DNA from: Hepsetus odoe
Lineage: Eukaryota > Chordata > Actinopteri > Characiformes > Hepsetidae
NCBI GenBank assembly: GCA_017165825.1
Contig: CM029366.1
Coordinates: forward strand, 29,165,509 to 29,229,508
Length of the DNA stretch: 64,000 nt
Reading direction: 5' to 3'
The notes under the pieces are model-generated. The model searched no databases, had not been told where the DNA came from, and was given only the letters and a program-made list of their open reading frames with translations. A program made the position numbers and the translations under genes. Position 1 is the stretch's first letter, and every line of letters begins with the position of its first letter. Shown piece after piece: positions 33,240 through 45,957 of the stretch.

Positions 33240-35170
33240 CTACGAAGTATTCCTTTCTCCTTACATGGTTGATCCACATAATCAGCCAAATAACAAGCCT
33301 GTTTTTTGGTTTTGTGTGTAAAGGCATTGGGGCCTCCAGGAACAAGGCTATTCATAACATCCACCTCAACAACACTGCAGTTGCATTGCACCCCCAACAC
33401 TGTAGTTGATCATAGAACTGTTACTGGACTATTTATTTCCCAGCAGTTCATTGAATATTTCTCTCACTGAGATACTTGGGACCTTTTTCTTTTGGTTCAG
33501 CTGTTTTCTCTGGCTTGATAAATGGGCTTGCATTATACACGGGAGGTTTCTGTGCCAAGATGCCTCGTATATAGTGACTAATTCTTGCTTGCCATTTGCT
33601 CATCTTGCAGCAGGTTAGTGCACATTTCTCAACGTTTCCAAAATCCCCAGCCCTGTTTCTCATTCATCCTCCACTAGGCGTGGAGACTCCAAGTAGGAAC
33701 TATAGTGCCTGCGTGTCTCCACCAATGGAGGAGACGTTTACAAGATGCGCACCTGTAGTCGCTATGAGACCGGGTTGCCTTAGAGAGGCTCCCGTCTCCG
33801 GTTCAAGCTCCAACAACGTTTCCATGGCAACAGCTGCCATTTGTTCCCTGATTGTTGGCACGCCAGTGCTGGTGTAATAACGATAAAGCAGAAATGGCCG
33901 CGCTCACTATAAACGTCTTGTCAAATAAGTGTGTAATGTCTCTGTATTTTTTTTCCAAAATTACTTACAGAAAACTGGATCTCCCCTGGAAGCGAGAGTC
34001 ACCAGGCACCACCCATTTTCAATTCAGGATTAGATGTCTGCCATTCTGTGTCTGAGTGTGTGGAAGAGAAAGGGCACAAAGGGTGCTTTCTTCAGCCCCT
34101 GCATCCTAATATGTCTGGAGAGTGGCTAGAAAAGGGAAATCCTTAGGTTTATGGGATGTGAGCACACAAAGGGTCTTGATGCTTGGTGCTATTTCACACA
34201 CTGTCGCAGATCTCGTTTGTATCGATCACTGGAGATGTGATCACCGTGCTCTCTTTGAAGCTGCACAGGTAGAGGGAGCCGATCCTCGGCTCCTGCTGCT
34301 GTTCTGACCTTGCTGCATGGCTCTGCTTAGACTTACTGCCTGCTCACAAAGACAGCAGGCTGCTACTGAGAGTCCTTGTATTGTAGAATTGAAGTATTAT
34401 TTACTATTATTCGTTGAAATGGAAGATTTTCTGAAGGTGACAGCACAGTGGCCTGACTCTGAGGTTGTGACACAGCATCCTCCACCTTAATTAGAACATG
34501 CCATATGCCAGGCTTTGGAAATCTCATTTAATGAGAAAAACACAAAGGAAGGCATTGAGATTACTTTTGGTTTTTCAGGTGGTTTCCTCATTTTGTGCTC
34601 TAGGAAATGACTGAGAAACAGCCAGAAACAACTTTATGTGGGGCAAAATGAAACCGGGATAATTTAAGACTTTAAACCGGTGCTCACCTTGTATTTCTGA
34701 AGCAATGCCATTTGCACACCTTCACACTGAACAGATAAGTCTTTTTCACCCTAAGGCAAACACTGTGTTGGCTAAATGAACACACAAAACACACTAGTAG
34801 ATTTCCAACACTCCTTATATGTCAGAATTGTGATAAAGTACGTTATTTGCTCATTTGCTTTCAGTGGCATTTTAGAGTCTCAGACAAAAAAATCAATTTC
34901 ACGTTTAAAAAACACGAATCAAAAAAAGCATAGCAGGTGTAGCTGCTGCTTTCAGACAGAATCAGAGATCACTTACCGTAGGTTGCAGGAAAATTGCCAG
35001 ATGGCCAAAATTGAAAAATTAAAATATAATATCTATGGTGAACCAACTGAACAGTGTAGTGCAAACATATGAATTAAAAAATTATACTGACACTTAAACA
35101 CCAAACACTCAACTCCTTCTAGGCAACTGGAATGCAGTAATTGAAAGAGTGGGGGCTCGAGTCTCACTGG
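33240..35170. other. No gene seen
   Basis: Unique-looking sequence without recognised coding exons or repeats. Confidence 0.45.
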
Positions 35171-35177
35171 AGCTTTT

Positions 35178-35315
35178 TAGGGCAGCGGTGGCCTAGTGGT
35201 TATGGACTGGGATGGGAAGGTTGTGGGTTCAAATCCCAACTGAGTGAGCAAGTTGAGCAAGTAGTTATATGTTCGTTTATAACTGTGGCCATAGCAACCT
35301 ACTGCACTATGAAAA
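35178..35315 (+). mobile_element. SINE-A, truncated
   Basis: AGGGCAGCGGTGGCCTAGTG and GGTTGTGGGTTCAAATCCCA (A and B boxes), then a shortened body. Confidence 0.75.
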
Positions 35316-35567
35316 CATAGTGCTCGTCAGTTTATCCATATTCATTCTGAAACAACTGGTCAGAATGTTAGAATGTCTTTTCTGAAATTGTATTGATTTC
35401 CTATCATTTTAAGCACTTTACCCAGTACCTTAAACTGGTGTAGAGTTGATTTCTTTGTGGTTTGTGTTATTTTGACCTTGCACTCATGTGTTAAGGTTTG
35501 GGCAACACTGGACCAGTTGTATTAATGTTCTGCGTGAAAATATGTTCATATCCTGTTGAGATTCTGC

Positions 35568-35785
35568 ACATTTACATTTGCTGCATTTAGCAGACGCTCT
35601 TATCCAGAGCGACTTCCATGTCCTAATTACAGGGACAGTCCACCCTGGAGCAACTCAGGGTTAAGGGTCTTGTTCAGGGACCCAGTGGTGGTAGTGCTGG
35701 AGGTGGGATTCGAACCTGGGACCTCTTGATCCACACACAGGTCCATAGGCAAGCACCCTACCACTAGACCACCGCCACCGCTATA
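35568..35785 (-). mobile_element. SINE-B, nearly full length
   Basis: ACATTTACATTTGCTGCATT, GCAGACGCTCTTATCCAGAG, GGTGGGATTCGAACCTGGGA and ACTAGACCACCGCC. Confidence 0.9.
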
Positions 35786-35789
35786 ATTT

Positions 35790-37870
35790 TTGGAATTGAC
35801 CATAGAGTAGAAAAACTAAACCTAAAATGTTCACTTTGCATTATTTATTTTTATAGCATTATGTACATAGAATATAAAAAGTTTTTTTTTTCTAAAAGTA
35901 TTAAACTCAGCCATTAAATACAATTTGTGCACTAAAATTCATCCCAAAAAAATCCACATTTGAGTGTATTTCATGTAGAAAATACATTTTCCTTCTAAAA
36001 AAACAACTAAACCGTTAATGTCTGGTTCAAACTCTCGCACGTGTGCGTGTGTAGGCCAAGCTCACATCGTACCTCCTTTCTAATACCTGCTGAACTTTGC
36101 AGCAACTCCTGAAGAAGTAAACAGTCCTAATCACAGGCTGCCCTTTTCTATTTGTGGAAATATGAATTAAAAACACTGAAGGCTGCTTTTCCAGACGTGA
36201 GCTTAATCTGTGTCTGGAAAACCAGGCCTGAGGGGCATTAGTTTAGTGCGGCGGAGCTGCATCAGCCTCTTGAGCCATTTCTCTAGTGTCACATGAGACA
36301 GGATGATAAAATGATTTTAGAGTAACTTGTTTAGCGAGCTAACATAATAATATCTAAATAAGCCAGTTATGCCTGTGAAGATCATTTCTAGTGTCTCATT
36401 TAGCTTTGTCTGGCTTTGTATGACTGGCTTGTATCTCCACTGTATGCAGACCAGCCGCGTGTGTGAGACCAAAGGCACGCATGAAAGGAAACCGAAAAAG
36501 TGCCCACAATTTTGCTTAAGCCGCGCGGCATCTGCTGTGCCGTTTTTTAATAAAGCCTGTTGACAAGGAGGAGAGCACAGAACATTCAATCAAATTGAGG
36601 TTTTTAAATGTGGGGGTCCGAATGCCATTACTCTCCCACATCCACCATGAAAGTTCTGCCTTAAGCAGCAGTGCAGATGGCCTTGATGCTCTTCTATTCC
36701 CTCTAGAACTTGATAAGTGGATGCCACATGCAAGTACAGAAATGAATAAAATACTCAAATACTAGTGCAGTTTGCTTGAGGCAGCACAAAGTGGGTAATG
36801 CGAACTAATGAAAAGGAAGATAAGAGTTGATTTTGTCATTTTTCTGGAGAACATGAGGGAAATGCGTTTACCGCGACTCCACCAACTACACGGCTGCGGG
36901 TCAGTGCTATCACTTTCTCCAAGCCCACAGATTGTAGGAGTTTGAAGAGAAAGCAAACTCCAGTGCAATCAAGCGTTTTTTCCAACTTGGTTTATCATGC
37001 CAGGATTTGTACTTTAATTTTTCAGAAAGAAGAAGATTTGCAATTTAATTTTTAACCTTTAATATTATATTATTTTCTGCGCACCAGAAAAATTAATCAG
37101 CTGGTCCGCAATAAGGGTTGGGCCGTTTCTATATAGTAATTTGAAACGGTGCAATTTTCGCAAAGGCGGACTTTCACAAAGAGTCACAAAGGCGGATTTG
37201 TGTTTCATTTTCCATTCTAGAGACTTAAAGCGTAAATAGTGTAAATATAATTGAATTATGCAAATAATGAAAAGTTTGTGAACTGGCACTCTTGACTTTT
37301 TAAGCTTAGAACTTAAACAAAAAATATATTTGGGTTTAAGCCCTAAATTATCCCTGTTTAAATGTGTTTCAGGCTTTAAATCCAGGATGGACAAGGCAGG
37401 GAACAGCAAAAATCACAGCATAATATAACAAATAATACAAAAAAGTGCCACGGAGAGTAGAAAAACTCAACAGACAATAACAGAAACACAGGGTTATCAG
37501 CTTGACCAGACGAAGAAAACCTGGGACAGGAGGTGCCTGATGAGGAGACAAGACTAAGGGGTAAAGGCCGGACAAGGGACAACATAAGCACATGGCCATA
37601 AACACAATGACACAAGCGAACAAAGCTTTAGCATGGAGAATACCTGGCATCACGATATTTCAACGCATTGTTGCACGTCTCGTTTTAACAACACAATGCA
37701 AAACAAACTTTTTATTATTTAGAATTATAAATTTCTCTTTGACAACATTAAAGAGGTTAATTTCCTTTCCTCAAAGCAGAATCTTGCAGAGGGCCTCTGT
37801 ATGTGCATGTCTGTCCCAGGACAAGCGCTTCGTTCTTCAGGTTCAAATTTTGGACTGACATCTGAACAAT
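35790..37870. other. No gene seen
   Basis: Mixed unique sequence. Short open frames on both strands do not resemble known proteins and lack splice context. Confidence 0.45.
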
Positions 37871-37878
37871 CGTTCCCA

Positions 37879-38030
37879 TCAGTGGTTCTCGGCCTCTAGT
37901 CCCACTGCCCTGCACTGTTTCACCTGTTCCCTGTCCCAGTGCACCCATTCCAGCTCAACAGCTAGCCGTCAGACCTGTTACTGTGTTGGAACAGGGGGTA
38001 ATTAAAACTTTGCAGGACTGTGGTAGAAGA
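37879..38030. mobile_element. MITE-like palindromic element
   Basis: CAGTGGTTCTCGGCCTCTAG and CAGCTCAACAGCTAG to AAAACTTTGCAGGACTGTGG. This is the layout of common fish hAT-type non-autonomous elements (terminal 'caggactg' and 'tcctggtcct' pieces in opposite sense). Confidence 0.5.
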
Positions 38031-38741
38031 CTAAGTAAGAAAATGTAGAATCTCGGATGAAGACACCCTCTGCTGAGCTTTCTCCACTTTCTGTGATCTC
38101 TGCATTGGGGTCTATATCAGCATCTAACTGGTAATTATTCATAAAGTCCATAATTCATTTCTGAAGAAAAAAAGTAAATACTAAGAGAAAGCATTTTACT
38201 GACCCCCTACTCATAGGGACACCATATTGGATCATTGTATTTTTTGTAACTTTATCTTTATGTGATATTAATCATGTAATGTTATCATAGTATAATAGGT
38301 AACAGTATTATGAAAAATCCACACCTAACATAAGCCAAGGTATAAAATTATATATATACAGTTGTGTTGCAACAATTGAACGATCTCGACAAAGATTTTG
38401 TTGAAGCGAAAATACTTTGTGAACAAGCGTGTCATTTATAGTGTTTAAACTTATTATTCCATTAGTTATTACATTTACTTATTATGAATATGGCTTCCAA
38501 TGCATCAGATGATATATTCTGTAATTCCTTTGAGTTTAGATAGTTGAGATTTGGCCTAAAACAATATTTTTTTTGAAAATACATAAAAGGTTTCATGCCT
38601 GATTTTGTTGTTGCATTACCATGAGGCCAGTTCAAACAGAGCTCATGAATCACTGAAGTAACTGCGTCTTCAGCAAATTACAGCTCATCGCTATTTATTA
38701 TTATTCTCTGAGGCGGGGTGGGCGACCGGAACAGGACTAGA

Positions 38742-38920
38742 GCAGGGGTGGGTAACTCCGGTCCTGGAGGGCTGGTGTCCTCCACAGTTTGGTAGTTGCC
38801 TTCTCAAACACACTCACTAAACTTGACAATGATCAGGTGAGCTTTACCAGGTGTGTTTAAGCAGGAAATTCACTAAACTCTGCAGGACAACGGTCCTAAG
38901 GTCTGGTGCCTCCCCAGGTA
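38742..38920. mobile_element. MITE-like element (hAT-type by resemblance)
   Basis: Left end AGCAGGGGTGGGTAACTCCG and GTCCTGGAGGGC against the right half CTCTGCAGGACAACGGTCCT. An internal AGGTGAGC/CAGGTGTG region is typical of the fish repeat ending in 'aggaccggagttgcccacccct'. Confidence 0.6.
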
Positions 38921-39019
38921 AAATCAGTCCAGTCTAAACAAATTAAAATGAACATCCTGACTTTCAGCGTGAACTTGATCCGTGATCCGGTCTAAAAGTC
39001 TGTCCTCAACTGTGTGGTG

Positions 39020-39305
39020 CTATTATCACAGCACAAAAGGTCCTGGGTTCCATTCCCAGTTTGGACAGTCCAGGTTCTTTCTTTGTTTTTTTTTGATTGC
39101 ATGTTCTCCCTGTGTCTGTGTGGGTTTCCTCCAGGAGTGGGTGTGTGTGTGCGTGTGCGCTTCCGTGTGTCTGCCCTGCAATGGACTGTTAACCTATCCA
39201 TGGTGTTTCCTAGCCTTTTGTCCTATGAGAGCTGGGATTGACTCTAGCACTCCCCTGTGACCCGAAATAGAACAAGCGGCTAAGAAAATGAGTTAGTGAG
39301 TGAGA
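39020..39305 (+). mobile_element. SINE-D
   Basis: GTCCTGGGTTCCATTCCCAG (B box), TGCATGTTCTCCCTGTGTC, GTGGGTTTCCTCCAGG, TCTGCCCTGCAATGGACTG, GAGAGCTGGGATTGACTC and the tail AAATGAGTTAGTGAGTGAGA. Confidence 0.85.
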
Positions 39306-39857
39306 GTATTACATTAATTACTTAATAACAATAATAATACACCACAGATTACAGCACTGTTTACTTGCCCCGCTTTGCTTTACATGGTTAAAATGGTTGC
39401 CCCGGACAGGGTGTGCAGCTGGAGCGGCTCTATTGTTTTAGTTAATGCTTTGTTTGCTTTACGAAGCCGGTGCTGTTGTCACCGGCTGCCCTGCCTAAAC
39501 TTATTTGCATGAAAGCTGTGAGTCAATTGTAGCCTGAATACGACGGAAGCCATTAGTCTGTTGATTATTCCTCACCAACAATGGACTATTTCTTCCACAC
39601 AATGGCCCGTGTAGAGGTTGTTGTTTTATTCATGCTGTTTGGGCCAGGTTTACACATAATGGGAGCTGGTAGACGTGTGAGTATTTTTGCACTATCCAAA
39701 TTTTAGAAGCTGTACTCTGTCTAATGGGGTAACACTTAGGACCATTAAGCTATCAGTCTCTTTCAAAGGAGTAGTAACTAAAAGACTACTGAGGTTAATC
39801 TCTGTTTCTCACCTTCTCTATATATTTTTTCTCTATTTACAAAGACACTCTTACGTT

Positions 39858-39988
39858 TATATTTATGGCATTTAGCAGACACTCTTATCCAGAGTGATTT
39901 TTTTATTTCCTAAGCATAGGGACAGGCTCCCTGAGGCAACTTGTGGTTAAGAGTCTCAGAGACCCAATGACATGCAACCTCATGTTAA
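39858..39988 (-). mobile_element. SINE-B, partial
   Basis: GGCATTTAGCAGACACTCTT, ATCCAGAGTG and AGAGACCCAATGACATGC. The head is lost. Confidence 0.72.
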
Positions 39989-40149
39989 TAGATGTTACAT
40001 TAAACCTAATTCATGTCACAATGTCACAAATTAGTTCCTGGCTTTGACCAATGTGTAGCAGTATCTTTCAATCCTGGTCCTTGATACCCAAAGTCCTGCA
40101 CATTTAACAACATTGGAAACATACATTTATGGTTAGTGTGATCATCATT

Positions 40150-40326
40150 GAAAGTGAAAGTGACTATTCTTGTCATTGAGTACACACAGCACACAGTGAA
40201 CCACGATGAAATTGGACCTCAGCATTTAACCCATGCATAAACATACACCATGCAGCACTGACGGGGACGGTACCTTGCTCAGTCTTCCGATTCTGTGGCC
40301 AACTCCCATAACCACTAGGCCGCTAA
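40150..40326 (-). mobile_element. SINE-A with internal deletion
   Basis: TGAAAGTGAAAGTGACTATT, ACAGTGAACCACGATGAAAT and GGTACCTTGCTCA joined directly to CTTCCGATTCTGTGGCC and CCACTAGGCCGC. Confidence 0.82.
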
Positions 40327-40741
40327 ATTTCTAACTACAAACATGCACTTTCAAGAAATCCTGCTGGTGTGGGTTTCTTCTATATTAGCACTGCTCTGAT
40401 CTTTAATACTAATATTTCCCCTTTGTGGAGACTAATTGTGTAATTGTGGCATTGTCTTATATTTTATTGTATGTTATATACTACAAATTTGTCTGCTTTT
40501 TTTAGTATGTGTATGTGTATGTGATTTTATCATTGGTAGGGTATTTCACCATCCCGGCATCATCCTTTAAGCATGGGGATTTCCCTCACATGGGGTTTTG
40601 TGGTCCTGTAGACTGGAAAGGATCTGATGGTTGGGGATGTGCATGTGCATTAACACTCGAGCCTCTCAAACCATCACACAGAATGCAAAGTGTACTGGGG
40701 CTGTTTTTACAGCACACAAATCAAACATAAAGCATAAAGCT

Positions 40742-40995
40742 GGGTCAGCGGTGGCCTAGTGGATAGGGAGTAAGCTCCAGGATCAAAATGTTGTGAACTT
40801 GAATCCCAGACCAGTAGATTGCCATGAGGTGCCTTTGAGCAAGGTACTGTCCCATTCACTGCTCCCTGGCAGTTTTAAATACCTGCTCCCTGATGCATGG
40901 TGCATATGATTTAAAAGCAGAGGATGCATTTTGTTGTGGTTCATTGCGTGCTGTGCTGTGTTTCACACTGACAAATAGTCAGTTTCCATTTGTTT
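40742..40995 (+). mobile_element. SINE-A, full length
   Basis: CAGCGGTGGCCTAGTGGATA head, GAGGTGCCTTTGAGCAAGG, TTTTGTTGTGGTTCATTGCG and the ACAAATAGTCAGTTTCCA tail. Confidence 0.86.
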
Positions 40996-40999
40996 CTGG

Positions 41000-42590
41000 G
41001 CCCATTTAGTGGAGTCTGAGTTCGTTAAGGATGGTCAAATATGTATTTATTTATATTTTTTAGATGCAGAAGAAGGCATCTTTCCCAATTACACTCATCG
41101 CTGTAGAGTGATGTGCTGCAATCGGAAATGCTTTTTGGAGCATGAGTGATATTTTTGAATGGATTTTATGCTACAAAAAAAACTTAAATAGATGCTTCTG
41201 TGAAGAGCCATTATTGTAAATGAGATGTAAATGTGAAGGACGTTTTTAAAGAACTAAAGTGCCATTCCAGCTAAGCGTGTTCCTCTTGCATATCTAATAA
41301 TTAATTAACATGTGTATTATTAATATCCATTCACAGCACACGCTCTCTGATGAGCAAAGTGCTACTGTTTCGGTCTTGCAATGTTAATGACCTTAAACCA
41401 CCAGTGGTCTGATCCATGTTGAACTGCTGCAAATAGAATTTGCTCTTGTTTTTTAAAACTGTTGCCTGACCGTGTCGTAATCACGCAAGAAGTAAAAAGC
41501 AAAGCAAGGTTTGTGTGGCAGAACGGCAAACTGATTGGATTCAGTTCACTGCACCTGGTGCAAACGTTTAAGCTACACGTACAGCCTCTCTCACATACAT
41601 GCGCACACTTCTGACATATTGATAAAGATGGGAGAATGTTCACCTGCGCCATAAGTTCATCATACTGCTTCAATATAAAACTGTTTACTCAGCCGTGCCA
41701 ATTTACTCAAAAATCTCTTTCCATCTGATTACTTTTCCAGTACATGAATCGTGGAACTTGCTGGGATGCAACTGAACTCCTGCAACAATGAGAAAAATCA
41801 TGGGTTTAGAGGAGCATCTTACTTCCATTTGAACTTCAGAACACTTAAGAAATCCTAACAAAATGTAATAAAAATCTTCCTAATGGTACCTTTTATAGCA
41901 GGAGACATCGACCCACTCACCCATCCATCATCTGAGCTGCTTATCCTGACCTGTGTCATGGGAGGTCACCTAAGCATCCAGAAGGATGAAACATTCTAAT
42001 CTTTAATGTACAGTAATATAACAAGATGTTTATAAAAAGAGGTTTAGCCCGAGGAGCAGCTATTTCCTATCTAGGAAAGAAGTGATACCATTTATCTTCT
42101 GTGCAATCAAAATATTGTCCAAGACTAGTTCTCTTCACCCAAACATTTTAAGGCTCACTAGGGCTGCATTCCATGCCATATGGCCTCTAAGCAGCTTTAT
42201 GGTCTTGTTATATTGCCTACACTCTGAGCAGGGGATGTGAGTTAAGGAGGCTGTAATGGGTTCAGTGCCTTCGTACAGGACACCCAGGATGTCATTGTTG
42301 TAACACTTGCTCTTCAAGTTCCATGCAGTGACCATTGGATAAACCTTTTCTGTCATTTCCTGCACAGAAGTGAAGCATTGTTCATGACTCCCTGCAAAGA
42401 TACCATTTTCACTCCCAGTGGTTTGGAATCTGCCTTAATATGTCTGAATGCCCTGCGTAGTCCACTGTGCAGGGAACTACTGGGATCAGAATGGAAAGTA
42501 ATTCAGTGATGCAATGCTGGAAAAGGTAACAGTATTATTAAATATATCTGTGTTCATTATGCATTCATTTCATAATGTCAGGACATTGAC
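41000..42590. other. No confirmed gene; unexplained open stretch on minus strand
   Basis: A minus-strand frame (42,135-42,365) containing LTHIPCSECRQYNKT looks mildly protein-like, but it matches nothing known to me and lacks flanking splice sites. The rest is AT-rich. Confidence 0.35.
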
Positions 42591-42696
42591 TACTGCACAA
42601 CAACATTTCTTTTATTATTATTATTATTTTTTTTTTAATGAATGAGTTCCTGAAAACAGGTCCAGCTAGCTCAGTATATTTACATATCTATCTTTT

Positions 42697-42720
42697 CACA
42701 CACACACACACACACACACA
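42697..42720. repeat. (CA)n microsatellite
   Basis: Twelve CA units. Confidence 0.9.
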
Positions 42721-43516
42721 TTGCATATCTACATGTCCTTCTGTGTCATTTCACCTGTTAAGTCATCCTAATATATTGCCCAATTGTGCACAATTATTAG
42801 GCATGTGAGTATTTTGTGAGATCCATATCATTTTTTTTTGCATATATTCCAACTCCAAGCTGTAAAAACTTGAATGTTATTTAGATTTAAGCAGATCAGG
42901 TGACGTGTGTCTGTGTAATGAGGGAGGGTGTGACCTAAGGTGATCCAAACCCTATTTCAAGGTGTGCAGAATTATTAGGAGCTTCTTTTCCTCCTCAGGC
43001 AAATTGGGCCAAAAAGAGGGAGAACAGACTCTGAAAAGTCAAAAATTGTAAAAAGTCTTTCAGAGGGATGCAGCCCTCTTGAAATGCCTAAAATATTGGA
43101 GCGTGAATACAGAAACGTCAAACAGCTTGTTGCAAATAGTCAACAGGGTCTCAGGAAATGTGCTGAGGAAAAGACACAAATGAACTGCCAAAGATTTGAG
43201 AAGAATAAAACGTGAAGCTATCAGGAACCCATGATCCTCCAGTGCCGTCTTATTCCAGAACTGAACCTACCTGGAGTGTCCAGAAGTACAAGGTGTTCGG
43301 TGCTCAGAGACGTGGACAAGGTAAGGAAGCTGAAACCCGACCACCACTGAACAAGACACAGAAGATGAAAAGTCAAGACTGGGCCAAGAAACATTTCAAG
43401 ACCTTTTCAAAGGTTTTATGGACTGAAGAAATGAGAGTGACTCTTTTTGGACCGGATGGACGGGCACAGAACTCAACTTCAACAGCAAGGTGGAGGTGGC
43501 GTACTGGTATGGGCTG

Positions 43517-43659
43517 TTGGGTGGTGGTGGTCCAGTGGTAGGATACTTGCCTATGGACCTATGGCTCAAAAGGTCCCAGGTTCAAATCCCACCTCTGGCA
43601 CTACCATCACTGGGTCCCTCTGGATAAGAGTGTCTGCTAAATGCAGTAAATGTAAATGT
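43517..43659 (+). mobile_element. SINE-B, internally deleted, first of a tandem pair
   Basis: GGTGGTGGTCCAGTGGTAGG head and GGTTCAAATCCCACCTCTGG. The body jumps from CACTGGGTCCCTC to TGGATAAGAGTGTCTGC, losing about 70 bp. Confidence 0.87.
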
Positions 43660-43868
43660 GGGTGGCGGTGGTCTAGTGGTGGGTGCTTGCCTACGGACCT
43701 CTGGATCAAGAGGTCCCCGGTTCGAATCCCACCTCTGGCACTACCACCACTGGGTCCCTGAGCAAGACCCTTAAACCTGAGTGTCTCCATGGGGACTGTC
43801 CCTGTCATTAGGACATGTAAGTTGCTCTGGATAAGAGCGTCTGCTAAATGCCGTAAATGTAAATGAGC
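43660..43868 (+). mobile_element. SINE-B, full length, second of a tandem pair
   Basis: GGCGGTGGTCTAGTGGTGGG, GGTTCGAATCCCACCTC and GCGTCTGCTAAATGCCGTAA, placed directly after the tail of the first copy. Confidence 0.9.
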
Positions 43869-44025
43869 TTCTTGATCCTTTTGTTGCATAATAATTCTGC
43901 ACACTAATAGTTACCTAATAATTGTGCACACTTATGTATTCCTCTGAGAATGTTCACGATCACATTTCCTTTGTAAAGCCCTCAGGTAACAGGATTATTA
44001 ACATTTTGGATTGGCTGATAGCACT

Positions 44026-44240
44026 GAAACTGAAAGTGATCATTCTTGTCATTGTCAAATTTTTCCTTTTATTTTACATTTTACCCGTGCACTCAGAGCA
44101 GGGGGCAGCTATTGGAGCAGTGATGGGGACAGGACCTTCCTCAGCGGTACCTCAGGGCAACCTACTGGTAAGGTATTCAAACCCTCAATGATCCAATCCG
44201 GGGGTCAACTCCCCAACCAATAGACCACCGCTGCTCACCG
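44026..44240 (-). mobile_element. SINE-A inside the Tc1-like remnant
   Basis: CTGAAAGTGATCATTCTTGTC, GTACCTCAGGGCAACCTACT and AATAGACCACCGCTGCTCA, placed just inside the right transposon end. The last ten bases (CCGCTGCTCA) are repeated. Confidence 0.8.
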
Positions 44241-44945
44241 CTGCTCACTTGCCTAATAATTGTGTACACAGTGTATGTGGGTCGGTTAAGGAGTTTATTC
44301 CATAAGGGTTGCAAGGTCTAAAACACCAAATGCTGATTTATTATTTTTTTTAATAAGGTACATCACTGTAAAATTCATGTTAAAAGGCGGTAGGTGACTT
44401 TGTAGGTGACATAATTTGTTATATATACAGATACTGTAGTATGGCACCAGAAAACCCATCCTGGGTTAAAGCACTGCTAGAGAGCATGCCAGCAATTAAG
44501 ATGTCAGATCTGCCCTTCAGTGTCACAAGGCAAGATAACCTGGCTGACATTGCAATTATCCTGTTATCAGGTCAAGCTGCTGGATCATAGAGCTTCCTGT
44601 AAAGCTTTTGCTGCACTTATACATACGAATAAAGTTAATTATTATTCTATTTCTTTGAACGTGCACCTTAGAAACATGCAGCTCCGTACATTGGAATATT
44701 TTTGTATATTTCTTTGAAGAAACGTTATCATGTGATGACTCTGATGTGATATTGCCACTGCTGGAGTTTTCTAAGTACCTTCCCAGTACCTCTCACTGGC
44801 TTCTGTCCGCTGATAAGGAGCTGTGTGTGTCATGAAGTGGACAATGTCTCGACACTTCACCAGCTATCGTGGTTTTAAATCCAATTCTGCACACATGAAG
44901 GCAAGTCATCACTGTGATAGTATTACCTGAAACCACAGACTACCA

Positions 44946-45106
44946 TGAAAGTGACTACCATTGTGAAACGCAGCACACAGTGAAGCTTGCTCTGCTTTTT
45001 ACCCACACACATGTGCAACGGGGGTAGTTTAAAGTGCCCGGGGAGCAGTGAAGGGAATGGTACCTTGCTCAGGGATACTTCAGGACAAACTGTTCTGCCC
45101 CAACAG
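44946..45106 (-). mobile_element. SINE-A, partial
   Basis: GAAAGTGACTACCATTGTGA, AGTGCCCGGGGAGCAGTGAA and GGTACCTTGCTCAGGGATAC, ending near TTCTGCCCCA. Confidence 0.8.
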
Positions 45107-45895
45107 AAAAACCATAGCTTAGGATGAAATGGAAATAAACTAAAAGCTCTTTAAAGAAAAAAACTCTTTCCAAGTTTGTCACCATCGCATGCACTGCAAG
45201 GACATGATTTACTTGTAGTGCAGAAGCAGCTAGGCACACCATGAAACATTACCTACATTTTCTAAAGGAAGAACAATCCACATCCTATACATCCTATCCT
45301 ATACTTAATGTGACATTCCTAATTTAAAAAAAATATAACATCTACCACAAATTTTAGACAAGATATCTTTATTTTATCAAATGCAACAGCAAATTAAAAG
45401 CGATTGTGGCTAAAAACGAGCAGTTTTATGTAGGGAAAGTGTATTTAAATAAAATTATTAGACTTGTAGCTCCCAGACTTTTGGGTGCAACTATAAGTAC
45501 TGACAGTTATCCAGCTCTGGGTGTGGATCATAAACAGCGGCGCTACAAATGGAGGAATAATAGAAATGGTGAGCATATTAAAGTTACGTTGTGCATTACT
45601 TTAAAGTGAGTTCTTGTATGATTTCGGGGTTTTCTGTATCTGTTTCCTCTTTGCTGTTCTGAGGTTGTTTCTTAACGAACATCTCACAGTCATGAACACT
45701 ACTCTGTTCATCCAAAATCGCAAAACGGCAGCCTATTTGGTGGAGGTGGATAATAAATACTGCAGCAACAGATGGGCTGCTGTTAAAACAGTACCAGACA
45801 CATTAAAGATTGTAAGGATCCATTATTGAAACATCAATATTACATTATTAGTATTACATTATGATCAAAACATCATTGAATGAATCTGCTATACA

Positions 45896-45898
<3 letters not shown>

Positions 45899-45928
<30 letters not shown>

Positions 45929-45956
45929 TGTGTGTGTGTGTGTATATATAATATAT
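45899..45956. repeat. (TA)n(TG)n microsatellite
   Basis: TATATA with a central TGTGTG block, abutting the left TA target of the Tc1 element. Confidence 0.9.
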
Positions 45957-45957
45957 A

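Larger units (their letters stand above)
42778..44270 (+). mobile_element. Tc1/mariner-like transposon remnant with subterminal GCACAATTATTAGG repeats
   Basis: The left end GTGCACAATTATTAGGCATG mirrors the right end TTGCCTAATAATTGTGTACA (about 44,248-44,268). Further inverted copies of the motif lie at about 42,960, 43,885 and 43,915. Between them is a decayed transposase reading frame: the region around 43,065-43,470 reads in Tc1 style (for example SVNTETSNSLLQ, EEMRVTLFGPDG with frame changes). The 3' half is displaced by two tandem SINE-B copies and one SINE-A. It is not functional. Confidence 0.65.

Noticed and set aside
32948..33409. 153-codon plus-strand frame
   Set aside because: Its first half is the antisense of the RTE-like LINE 3' fragment; the rest has no similarity or splice context.
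42135..42365. Minus-strand frame with CSECRQ as a possible zinc-binding exon
   Set aside because: Only one CxxC pair, no splice sites in phase, no family match; left as unexplained sequence.
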